Below, one piece after another: positions 8,806-17,600 of a stretch of DNA of 61,620 nt. Within the stretch, counting starts at the first letter, position 1; the number at the start of each line of letters is the position of its first letter. A program made the position numbers and the translations under genes. Source of the DNA: Micromonospora qiuiae (lineage in GTDB: Bacteria; Actinomycetota; Actinomycetes; Mycobacteriales; Micromonosporaceae); contig NZ_BOPC01000056.1 in assembly GCF_016863555.1 (NCBI RefSeq), forward strand, positions 1 through 61,620, given 5' to 3'. Under the pieces are notes generated by a model, which saw only the letters and a list, made by a program, of their open reading frames with translations, had not been told where the DNA came from and searched no databases.

Positions 8806-9375
8806 CGGGAGAGTTTGCCGCTACGGTTTCTGTGACCTACGCCGTCAAGCCCCGCGACACGATCAGAGGACGCATTGCCGGATCCACTGGCCGGAACAAC
8901 GTAGGTGATCGAGGCTGCCCTGCGACCCACCGGGGCCAACTCGCGGGCTGCGAGAACGGGTGCCTCACACCCCGTAACTCAGGGAACAGTGAACCGCCCC
9001 GGATCTTGTAGAGTTTTTCCTAACCCGAGGATCCGCTTGTGTCCGCAGGCCGATGACCTGCGGCTTTCCCTTTTTCTGCCTGCGTGTGCCGGTTGCACCG
9101 GGCGTTGCTGTGGTCGCCTGCTGAAGATCAGCCAGGCGCGTTCGTCATGGTCCAACGGTGAGAGGAGGGACCGCGGTGGACAGCGTCTCGTTGCCCTCCC
9201 ATCCGAGGGAGCCCCTTACTCGAAACCTTCTGATCCGTAGCCTCGGAGAGGCTGTCCAGTGCGGTGCGGCGTCGGCTGGTAGCTCTGGTTCTACCCGCTC
9301 GCCGGTCCTCCGTGGTTTCGACCCGTCCGGCGCTGTTGCTGTCAATCGTTGCTGCCATGGCGGGACGGCCGTGCC
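8806..9375. other. Intergenic stretch, no convincing gene
   Basis: About 570 bp between the flavoenzyme stop and the small minus-strand gene. I see only a terminator-like hairpin at 9043-9063. Short frames on both strands have no start context or recognisable sequence, and I see no tRNA cloverleaf. Confidence 0.6.
9043..9076 (+). terminator. Rho-independent terminator-like hairpin with T-rich tail
   Basis: A perfect 7-bp stem, CCGCAGG (9043-9049) with CCTGCGG (9057-9063), closes a 7-nt loop and is followed on the plus strand by a pyrimidine tract with two T runs (CTTTCCCTTTTTC). It probably ends transcription coming from the regulator and flavoenzyme genes, though it lies about 240 bp after the last stop. 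A small RNA ending here is an alternative. Confidence 0.55.
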
Positions 9376-9615
9376 TCACTGTTCGTCGCGTAGACGGTTT
9401 CGCGCTTCGTCGACCAGCGTCCGGTACTCCGCTTGCACCGGGTCGAAAAGTTCGCGTTCGAGGAGAGCGGTGAGGTTCCAGAGCGCCCGCTGTTCGGCCT
9501 GGTCCTCGATGACGTCTGCGAAGTCACTGGTGCGCTCATCGGTGCGGCTCAGCCACTCGAACAGAACCAGCGCCTCGTCATGGCTCAGCCGGACGACTAC
9601 CTCGCGCTCCTTCAT
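9376..9615 (-). CDS. Small conserved hypothetical protein (79 aa)
   Basis: A 79-residue acidic protein (MKEREVVVRLSHDEALVLFEW at the N-terminus) with regular coding character, ending in a helical region rich in Arg and Glu (VDEARNRLRDEQ). The start MKERE follows a plausible spacing, and the amphipathic pattern suggests a small soluble helical protein. Similar short proteins of unknown role occur widely in actinomycete genomes. There is no catalytic motif, no membrane segment and no operon partner: the nearest minus-strand gene begins 144 bp away. Confidence 0.65.
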   Translation of the reverse strand: MKEREVVVRLSHDEALVLFEWLSRTDERTSDFADVIEDQAEQRALWNLTALLERELFDPVQAEYRTLVDEARNRLRDEQ

Positions 9616-9759
9616 GTCGGGCAGCGTAGGCCACTCGCAGCTTGGGAATTGGACAAGATCGGGTCAGAACTCGGCGTTTCCCCTTGTCGGCTTGGCCGGC
9701 GGTCGCCTCGTTTGGCCTCTCGTGACACCACCCCATGGCCCGTGGATGGTGGCGGACAC

Positions 9760-10608
9760 CTACCGCTTCCACGCTTCTGCGGGTAGGCAGTTGGTGGCGG
9801 GCTTGCCGTAGATCAGCCTCCCGGACGGTGTGGTGTAGCAGCGATCGAGTTGGTCCTCGGCTTGAAATAGCGGGCGCCTGTCGATCTCCACTCCCTGGCC
9901 GTCGTAGCTGACCAACTGCGGGTCATCGTCGGCCTTGAGCCGCGCACCGGTCGTCATCAGGCCGAACGCCCCGCCGGAGAGGCGCGCGACGGTGGTACGG
10001 CCGTCTCCGTGGTCAAGCACCAGCCGGTCAACGCGCCCGCTGACCCGCCCACTGACGCTGACGTCCCCGCCGTGATGCTCGGTGGACGTCAGCAGGAGTC
10101 TTTGCACGGGGCCGGGCAGCCATTCGCCGTGCGGCCAGGGATCGGTTGTGCCTCCGATGTACGGCACCTGGTTCGATCCGGCGGACTGCAGGTCACACGT
10201 CGAGTAGCCGACGTCGTTCATAAACAACACCAATGCGTGGCCACCGCGCTCTGTCGCCACTGATAGGTCGGCCAGGGACAGCGAGACCCCTCGCACACCC
10301 CCAGGCAACCCAGTCTTCTCCTTACGGACGTTCCACCACCTGAGGCATTGCTCGGCCGCGTCGCGCAGCGTCGGCGACAACTCGCCAGACCCCATCGCCA
10401 GTACCTGGACGGTCTGGCCGTCCGGCCCGTCCCACACACTCGCCACGCCGGACGTCACGACCAGCAGCACGGCTCCAACCACGGCGGCCCTCAGCCGCAA
10501 TGTACGAGCTGGGCGACGGCCCGCCGCCTGTAGGAGATGGGCTCGCATCTTCCGCGCCGCCATTGGCGGCAGGTCCCGCTCCATGGGCGGGTCAAGGATC
10601 TCGTTCAC
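9760..10608 (-). CDS. Single-pass membrane protein co-translated with the ECF sigma factor
   Basis: A 282-residue protein. A basic, cytoplasmic N-terminus of about 37 residues precedes one transmembrane helix (about residues 38-60, LRAAVVGAVLLVVTSGVASVW) and a large outer domain with four cysteines. The GTG start at 10608 overlaps the sigma factor stop (GTGA) and has GGAGGGG 5 nt upstream. Genes in this position are often anti-sigma factors, and the topology fits. However, I see no HxxxCxxC zinc anti-sigma motif, so it may instead be a sigma-dependent cell-envelope protein. The outer domain is not one I recognise. Confidence 0.7.
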   Translation of the reverse strand: MNEILDPPMERDLPPMAARKMRAHLLQAAGRRPARTLRLRAAVVGAVLLVVTSGVASVWDGPDGQTVQVLAMGSGELSPTLRDAAEQCLRWWNVRKEKTGLPGGVRGVSLSLADLSVATERGGHALVLFMNDVGYSTCDLQSAGSNQVPYIGGTTDPWPHGEWLPGPVQRLLLTSTEHHGGDVSVSGRVSGRVDRLVLDHGDGRTTVARLSGGAFGLMTTGARLKADDDPQLVSYDGQGVEIDRRPLFQAEDQLDRCYTTPSGRLIYGKPATNCLPAEAWKR

Positions 10609-11186
10609 CGCTTCCCCTCCTGGATCTCGTTAGGCATCAGGCGGGCCAGGCGGCTGCGGGCACGACTGACCCGGGATCGCACCGCCACCTCGCTGATTCC
10701 AAGAACAGCCGCCGCATCCGAGTACGAAACGCCCGACCACAGGCACAACGCCACCGCCGCCCGCTCGGCTGGCGAAAGCCGGCGCATCATTGCCAGGATT
10801 TCGGCCATCCGCCGCTCGTCGTCCAGCCGCGCGGCCACCTCATCGGCAAGATCACCATCCGCATGCCGCTCCGATGGCAATCGTCGCAGCAACGCCAGCC
10901 ACCGTCGGGCCGACCGCCATTCCGAACGCACCGAGTTGGTCGTCACCACGAGCAACCACGGCAACGCCGAACCGTCCACTAGGCGAACATCGTCCCGGCG
11001 GCGCCACGCGACCAGGAACGTCGCCTGCGTTACGTCCTCTGCCGTCGACCACGACCCGGTCAGCCGGAACGCATGGTTGTAGACCGTGCGGGAGTACCTG
11101 TCGAAGAGCCAACCAAAGGCCGTCTCGTCACCAGCGATGATCGAGGGCCACAGCTCCTCGTCCGACGGCCGTACCTGATGCGTCAC
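10605..11186 (-). CDS. ECF-type RNA polymerase sigma factor
   Basis: A 193-residue sigma-70 family protein with region 2 (FGWLFDRYSRTVYNHAFRLTG then ATFLVAWRR) near residues 23-62 and region 4 (LSPAERAAVALCLWSG, then AAVLGISEVAVRSRVSRAR as the helix-turn-helix) near residues 138-178. It has no additional C-terminal SnoaL domain. The GTG start at 11186 has no clear ribosome site, and a CATAGT -10-like word lies just upstream, so the mRNA may be leaderless. The stop overlaps the start of the membrane protein gene, which is a likely partner or target. The signal sensed is unknown. Confidence 0.9.
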   Translation of the reverse strand: MTHQVRPSDEELWPSIIAGDETAFGWLFDRYSRTVYNHAFRLTGSWSTAEDVTQATFLVAWRRRDDVRLVDGSALPWLLVVTTNSVRSEWRSARRWLALLRRLPSERHADGDLADEVAARLDDERRMAEILAMMRRLSPAERAAVALCLWSGVSYSDAAAVLGISEVAVRSRVSRARSRLARLMPNEIQEGKR

Positions 11187-11521
11187 ACCACACTATGGCC
11201 GCCGGCGCCCTTCCTGTTGCGGCGCATCGTGATCAGGATTCCTGTCGGCGCTGAGGCGGAACTCTGGGGAGGGTAGCCCCATGTCTCGGATAGTCCCCGC
11301 TTGCGGCGCACGACTACGCGGTCACCGCGATAACGTGGCGGACCGCGGTCGTGCTGATTTAGCCGCCGTTGTGCTGCAACGGTCGGGAGCATCCGATCAC
11401 CCACAGATCACCCGGCGATCAACTACGGCTATCGCGCTCACTCGTAACCACCTCTGTCGACCCCCTTCGTCGCCCAGCGAGGATTCCTCCGGTTAGGGAC
11501 CGGCGATGGGCGCACTCTGGC
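11187..11521. other. Intergenic region with an 11-bp-spaced direct repeat
   Basis: No gene is visible. It contains the upstream region of the sigma factor gene and three phased copies of GATCA: GATCACCC at 11395-11402 and 11406-11413, and GATCAACT at 11417-11424. They lie one helical turn apart and could be protein-binding sites, though the copies are short and may be chance. Confidence 0.4.
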
Positions 11522-12823
11522 CTACGAAGGCAGATAGAGGCCCGATGGCCGCGGCGCTCCGGGTGACAATCGCTGGATGGGCGCAGCAGGCCGGATGGTT
11601 AGGGCCGTGAGGCCGCCGGGCACGCCGAGGGCGTCGAGCGCACGGTCAAGCCATGCCGGTTCATCGGCGCACATTTCAGCCATCAGGCGGTACTGCCCCG
11701 GCACGGCCAGGCGACGGTGAACGACGACGCTCTCGCGCATCAGCCCACCTGGCAGCGTCCGCCGAAAAGCTACGCCACGGTGGCCGACATGATCGATGTC
11801 GTCACCGGGAGTACCGACTCGCTGTTGGCCGGAGGTGAGGACCACACCCAGGACATGCGGATGGGCGTCGAACAACGGGTCCAGGGCCTGGCGAAGTGCC
11901 TCCTCTTTACGCGGCAGAGAGTCCTGGGTAAACGTAGAGAGCGGCCACAGGGCGCCAGCGTCCTCCAACCACAGCCAGGCTGCTCCAGCTGACTCCGTCT
12001 TGACGGCTTTCGCCACAAGCGCACGCAACAGACGAGGGCCTTGATCCGCCGCCCATACCGGGCCGGAGACCACCGTCCCGGCCGGTGCCGGGCCGGGTCG
12101 CACGGTGAGCGTCGCATCTTCCAGCGCAACCTCGACGGTCGCCCTGTCCGCCGCGGACTTCTGCGCGGCGGAGCCCAAAGCTTCCCGCCACTGATCAGTT
12201 GGCTCGTGGGGCAGTTCGCCGTCCCAGTGCACCCCGTGCCGATGCTCAAGTTGCCGGAGAAACGCTTGCGCCTGGTCCACCTGCTGGTTGTACTCCAGGA
12301 ACTTCTTGTCCGGTCCGAGCGTCCGCAACTCAAGGAATACGTCGCTGCCGGCGCGGACCGCCCGCAGGTCTCCCGGGCCGCCCTCGGGCTTGCTGGGCTC
12401 CAGCACTACCCTGGCGCCGGCTACCTTCGCCTGCACCGCGAGCCTCGCCAAGGCAAGGTGATGGCGAAATTCGTCGGCGACAGGGTTCGCTCGGAGGTTT
12501 CGGCGTAGATGGCCGACGCCCGGCGTCGCGGCATCAACCAGGTACTGCAGACGCGCCCACAACCCCACCACGGTCCCGAAGGCGCCGATGCCCGCCAGCG
12601 AGGCGAAGTATGGCCCCATGGTCGGGCCCGCTACACCGTTGGCGGGACGCACGGCCTTGTGCAGCCAACCCTGCCCGAAAAACGCTTCGAGATCATTGAT
12701 CATGCGAGACGCCGTCTGACGACCCAGTGGTGTCAGGTAAGCAGCCTCTGCCGGATCACCGACCGCGATGGACCAGTCGAGCTCACGGCGGCCTGCCTCG
12801 ACGTCACGCCATCCATCGTTCAC
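11522..12823 (-). CDS. Hypothetical protein with a nuclease-like core segment
   Basis: A 433-residue protein that I do not recognise. The central segment (residues about 138-170: VVLEPSKPEGG, GDLRAV, DVFLELRTLG) has the spacing of a PD-(D/E)xK nuclease core with Asp152 and Glu165, but the usual Lys is Arg167, so activity is doubtful. The N-terminal third is helical with Gly-rich turns and no signal peptide. The C-terminal part is beta-rich and leucine/proline rich. The start is GTG 12823 without a clear ribosome site. It converges on nothing and faces the plus-strand gene at 13188 across a divergent gap. Its place at the border of the defence-like region is the only hint of role. Confidence 0.55.
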   Translation of the reverse strand: MNDGWRDVEAGRRELDWSIAVGDPAEAAYLTPLGRQTASRMINDLEAFFGQGWLHKAVRPANGVAGPTMGPYFASLAGIGAFGTVVGLWARLQYLVDAATPGVGHLRRNLRANPVADEFRHHLALARLAVQAKVAGARVVLEPSKPEGGPGDLRAVRAGSDVFLELRTLGPDKKFLEYNQQVDQAQAFLRQLEHRHGVHWDGELPHEPTDQWREALGSAAQKSAADRATVEVALEDATLTVRPGPAPAGTVVSGPVWAADQGPRLLRALVAKAVKTESAGAAWLWLEDAGALWPLSTFTQDSLPRKEEALRQALDPLFDAHPHVLGVVLTSGQQRVGTPGDDIDHVGHRGVAFRRTLPGGLMRESVVVHRRLAVPGQYRLMAEMCADEPAWLDRALDALGVPGGLTALTIRPAAPIQRLSPGAPRPSGLYLPS

Positions 12824-13187
12824 AAGTCAAGCATCCTCAACGCCGCCACCGATTTCCGTCGCCCCGGCGCCGGGAGCCCAGGTCACATTCAGGTTGACCA
12901 GGTGCCAGCGAACTGGTCAGTGCAGCATGGTCAGGGGCGAGCCAAACTCACTACAACCTCACTGCCGCCTCTCATCTTTACTGCGGCCCTAATAACCTAG
13001 CTAGCGCTCGGGCCGGGCGGGATCGCACGGCGGTCGGATCACGTCCCGGCGCCAACACGCGCGAGAGCCAGAGAGTTGGCCGTTGGCGGAGCCACCTGCC
13101 GCGCGGGCCGCACTACGTGTCCCGAAGCTGATGGTGGGGTTTTCGTACCATCGGCCCGACATCGAGCCCGCTGAAGGGGGACGCGCC
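12824..13187. other. Divergent intergenic region
   Basis: About 360 bp between two divergent hypothetical genes. I see no gene, RNA or strong hairpin. It must hold the promoters of both neighbours, but no clear -35/-10 pair stands out. Confidence 0.5.
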
Positions 13188-14471
13188 GTGTCGGTGCCGG
13201 ACGAGCCTGAAGAGATAATTATCCACATACCCGGCGGTCGAGCAGTAGTGATCGGCCCCGATGCCGAAACGGAGGAGCCGCGGTGGGGACGCCGAGTCGC
13301 CAATCTCGCTGCCGGTGAATGGGCGTCCGTGCTACGGACGCTGGACCCGGTGACCCGCGCGTTCGTTGAGTCGCAGCGCTGGGCCGGCTCACTGGTCGAA
13401 CTTGACGAGGTCTCCCGGTCGATGTTGCCGACCGCCCGGAAGATCGTCGAGGAAGACGGCTGGATCCAGGCCACTCTCCGCAACGACGAAGGAAAGTTCT
13501 CGCGGGTGATGCGGATTCGTCCCGGCACCGGTGTCGCCTCCCTCGTCGGCGGGGCTGCCATCCTGAGTGCGGTTGCGGCCCAGGCACAAACAGCCCAGAT
13601 GGCCCGCGACATCCGCGTCATCCGGCGACGTATGGATTCGCTCTACCAGCACTTGCAAAACGACCAGATCGGTGCTGCCGCGAATATCGCCGAACAGGTC
13701 GACGGTCTGGTGCTGCGGCTTCGCGAACATGGCACCGACGGCGTCGACCCGAGCGAGTTCCCAGTCATCCGCAACAGCCTGGGCGACACAAGAAACAAAT
13801 GCCTACGCCACCTTCAAGATGCGGTCACCACCTTGGAAGACGCCGATTATGGGTCTCCAGGTGAGGCGCAGAAGAACATGCACATCGACACCGCGCAAAA
13901 GGTAATATTGTACCTCGACCTGCTCGGGAAAATTCATCTCGACAGCGTGCAGTTCGAGCTCGCGCAGGTCGCGTTCTACTACCACTCCGGGAAGGCCGAC
14001 GTCGCCAGGACCTGGAGCGCCAGCACCACGAAGGCTCAGGACCAACTTCGCACTCAGATCGAAGACGTATGTGGCCGGCTCGGCCGACTGGACGCGAGCA
14101 TCCGTGCCCTGTTCCGGCCAGCCCTAAAACATGCGCTCGGACGGACGCAGAAGGCTGGCGCAGCCGTGACCGCTTCTGCCTACACGACGGCACGCCAGGT
14201 CGCGAGAAGCAAAACCTTCCGCATCCCCGGTGTCTCATTCCCGATCCCGGTGGCGGAAGCCGCCGCTGTCGGCGGCGCGGTGTTCACGGTTGGAACCGCC
14301 GCGGTCAACGCGGTAAGTCAGGCCCGCGCGCAGAAAAAGCTGGACCAACGACTGCGGCAGTTGGAGGAGGCCGGGATCCGGAGCCTGCAGACCGTGGACC
14401 AGGCCAGACCGAATCTCGAATTACTCGAGACGCTGGCCGAAGAACTTGCCACCTCCGGCGGGCCGCGATAG
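13188..14471 (+). CDS. Hypothetical protein, mostly helical, with C-terminal hydrophobic segment and coiled coil
   Basis: 427 residues from GTG 13188, chosen because AAGGGGGA lies 6 nt upstream; the frame is open back to TTG 13083. I do not recognise it. The first 110 residues contain a small folded region (EEIIIHIPGGRAVVIGP). They are followed by an Ala/Gly-rich stretch (TGVASLVGGAAILSAVAAQAQ), long amphipathic helices, a second hydrophobic segment (VAEAAAVGGAVFTVGTAAVNAV) and a short C-terminal coiled coil (KKLDQRLRQLEEAG). The two hydrophobic segments could touch or insert in a membrane. Its place among defence-like genes suggests an effector or sensor, but nothing in the sequence proves it. 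Confidence 0.6.
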   Translation: MSVPDEPEEIIIHIPGGRAVVIGPDAETEEPRWGRRVANLAAGEWASVLRTLDPVTRAFVESQRWAGSLVELDEVSRSMLPTARKIVEEDGWIQATLRNDEGKFSRVMRIRPGTGVASLVGGAAILSAVAAQAQTAQMARDIRVIRRRMDSLYQHLQNDQIGAAANIAEQVDGLVLRLREHGTDGVDPSEFPVIRNSLGDTRNKCLRHLQDAVTTLEDADYGSPGEAQKNMHIDTAQKVILYLDLLGKIHLDSVQFELAQVAFYYHSGKADVARTWSASTTKAQDQLRTQIEDVCGRLGRLDASIRALFRPALKHALGRTQKAGAAVTASAYTTARQVARSKTFRIPGVSFPIPVAEAAAVGGAVFTVGTAAVNAVSQARAQKKLDQRLRQLEEAGIRSLQTVDQARPNLELLETLAEELATSGGPR

Positions 14472-14565
14472 GTCGCACGGCCTGCGGCACGTCGCCGCGT
14501 CCCTGGCCCATGAAGCCGGATTCCAGTTGTCCCATGCTTCGGGCCACGGCCACCACGATCGGCAC
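14464..14565 (+). pseudogene. Possible tyrosine recombinase (integrase) relic
   Basis: One plus-strand frame reads SHGLRHVAASLAHEAGFQL from 14473, followed by GHGHHD. This resembles the HxLRH box and the trailing LGH of phage-type integrases. Nothing upstream in this frame looks like an integrase (it runs inside the previous gene), and no catalytic Tyr follows in a good context. If real, it is a short remnant of an integration event at the edge of the defence-like region; chance is a serious alternative. Confidence 0.25.
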
Positions 14566-14683
14566 CGTTCCAGGCCGGCTCAGCTAGGCCAGCTTGGCTA
14601 CAGTAGCTGGCTGACGTTGGCGTCGGCCGGGCCAGCGTGCCGCTGCGCCGGCCATGATCAGGCGGCTGCAGAGATGCCGACGG

Positions 14684-17600
14684 TCACGACCAACGGTACT
14701 CCAGACGTAGACCCTGTCCGACGAAGCGATACCGGCCGCGGCTCGCCGGGTCGAACGGGTTTGGCAGCATACGGATTTGGCGGTTCTCCTTCATGACGTT
14801 GGTGATCACTATCAGCCGCCACTGCCGGTTTCGGGCGTTCTCCTGCGCCGCGATAACCTGAGTCTCGCCCAACTCGATTCGACCGCCCTCGGCGAGGGTG
14901 GTCTTGACCTCGTAGTACCAGGTGCGGCGCCGGCCGGGGACTTCAAAGTCCCAGCCCAGGCTGTCGTCACCGGTGCCGGGGAAGACCCGCTCACGGTATC
15001 CCGACACCCAGCACTCCGGGCTGAAGTCGGTGCCATAGTGCCGCTCCAGCCATCGATAAGCGAACCACTCGCCAGCAAAACCCACCCCCAACTTCTGCAG
15101 GCTTGACAGCTCGGACTCGAACCCACCGCCGCCGAAGCCGCCACCGGCGAGCCGGCTGCCGGGGCCGGACCGGGCGTCGGTTTCCTTGAGGCCGGTGAAC
15201 CTGCGCGGAGTGGCCAGGAACGCGGGTGTTCCGTCCAGCGAATTGTCGAGAGCCGCGCGTAGCGAGGTGAAGCCGTCGTTTAGGTCGAATGGCTTGTCGT
15301 CGATGTTTACGATCCGCCGCTGCCGTTCCCGTTCGGCGCGTTGCTGCCGCTCCTCGGCTTTTTGGCGGTCGAGGTCGTCGGGGGTGAGACCAAGCGCGTC
15401 AACGTCGTCGGTCGCGGGCATGTCCGCCGGCCAGACGCCGAGCGTTTGCAGCCAGCGGAGCACGTCCGGAAGCGTTAGCATGCCGAAGTCGAGCGCGCCG
15501 GCCGAGTCGAGTGTTGCGCGCACCGCCGGGCCTACCAACGCCTCGTCCGTCCACGGAGCGGGGACCGGGCGGCGGTGCCGTTCGAGCCAGGCGCGCACGA
15601 GTTTGGCTAAGCGGCTGGCGGCGGTATCGACCAGCTCGGCGTTGGCCTTGGCGCAGTTGCTTCGCCGCGACAGGGGCGGGCCGCTGGTCGGTGCCTGTGC
15701 GCCCAGCCGCGCCGTGAGTTCCTCCTCGACGCGCGTCGCCATGAGATCGGTCGAAAGCACGTCGACGGTGGTGCCCCACTCCGGGTCCGGCGTGAGCGAC
15801 TCAACCCGCCGGAGTTGCGGCCAGTCTGGCTGGGGGTCGCCGGCGGCGAAGCGGTCCCACCTATGCCAGCGCAGCCGGTCGAGCAGCGAGTCGCGATGGT
15901 GGCGTAGGTGGTCGGCGAAGTCCTCGGCGTGTTGCGCGCTGTGGTCAATTGGCGGATAGCGCCCACCCATGCTGGACAGGGTGTCGTTGAGTTCGCGTAC
16001 CGGGATCTTGAGCTGTTGATGGAGCACCGCGAGCGTCGGCGCGTCAAGCGCGGCACCGAACAGCTTGTCCGGCCCGTGGTCGAGTCGGTCGGCCAGCTCA
16101 GTAAGCCGGTCTCGGGCCTCCTGCTCGCTTTCCACCGACGGCGAGTCGGGGTCGAACGGCGCGGCCGCCTCGGCGCCCAGGTAATGCGCGACGACTGGAT
16201 AGAGCCGCTGTAGTACAGGTCGCAGGGAAGACTGGATTCGCCGCGACATCGTCCGGACGTCCTCGGCCGTGACGTCGCAAATCTCGGCCACGTCGTCGTC
16301 GGCGAGTTGGGCGACGGGGACGCCGACCCGCCGCGTCCGCTCTGCGGCCCATCGGAAGGTGCGGGCGTAGTCGCGCCGGCCGATGAGGTATGACAGCGGC
16401 TCCGCCATCGCCTCAAGATTGTTCCAGTCCAGCTCCGACTCCGCACCCTCGACGATCAGGGTCGGGTGCTCGGGGTGCGGGACCGGCAGCACGCCGTGCA
16501 GTCGGTCCGGGAGCCGCCTTGTCTCCTCGCCGAGACGCACCTCAACCGTGTGAGCGAAGGTGACCCGCACCCGCCGCAAGGCGTCGAGCGTGTCGTCGAA
16601 CGCCCGCTGGCCGAGGCGGCTGAACTGGCTGCGCTGGTGTTCGAGCAGCGTCGCCACGAACAGCGTCAGCCACGGCAGGATGCCGACGATCGGACGGGCG
16701 CCGGTGGCGGCCGGCAGGCCGAACTCGTCGCCGTCCAGCAGCACGATCGGCGTGACGCCGTTGGCGCGTGAAACTCGGTCGCCGAGGCGACGGCGCAAGA
16801 TGGCGGTCACCGTCTCGGGATGCGCGTCCACCTCGAGGACCCGCCACCCGAAGTCGGCCATCAGCCTGAGCAGGCTCTGATCGTCGTCCCGCGATGCGAC
16901 TACTACGTCGGGCGGTTCCTGGTCGCCACCGTCCGGCTCGATCGGCAGGGCTGTTGACGAGCCGCCGATGTTGACAACGAGGTAGCCCTGGGTGTCCGGC
17001 GGGAACGGCTCAGCCTCGGTGCCACGGCCGGCGCAGGCCGCCCACGCCGCCCGGTACGTGTTGTGGAACTGTGCCGCATGCATCTCGGTAACCGCGCCGG
17101 TGTGAAAGAGCGCGCCCAGGTGACGCACCAGGCGCGGGGCATCGCCGTCCCGGCCCCACACGCCCAAACCCAGCTCGGTCAGCCGCCGCAGAGCCATCGT
17201 GTCGTCGTCGAGCAGGTCCCGCATCGGCTTGGTGAGCAGCATCGCGAACCGCGGCGGCAGGTCGTCACTGCGAACCGGGAACGTCCAGCAGTCGGCCGGC
17301 CTCGCGAAAGCCCCGCCGCTCTGGCCGGGCCGTTGCGTCGGCAACCAGGCCACCGTACTTAGAAACGCACCGAGCGGCGTGCATCGCTGTTGCGGGTCCT
17401 TGTCGCCGGGCCGGTCGCGTTCCCAGACGGTCGTCAAGGCGTCAGCCGCCCAGGCGCCCTTGAGTCCGCGCAGGATTTGCCGTGCCAGGTGCTGGCGCAC
17501 TCGGTCGGTCAGCCGTTCCCAGTCGGCCTGTCCCGGCATCCACCAGAGCGGGCTTTTAGCCACATAGGGGGTTTTTGGTGACCACGTGAGCGATGTGGTC

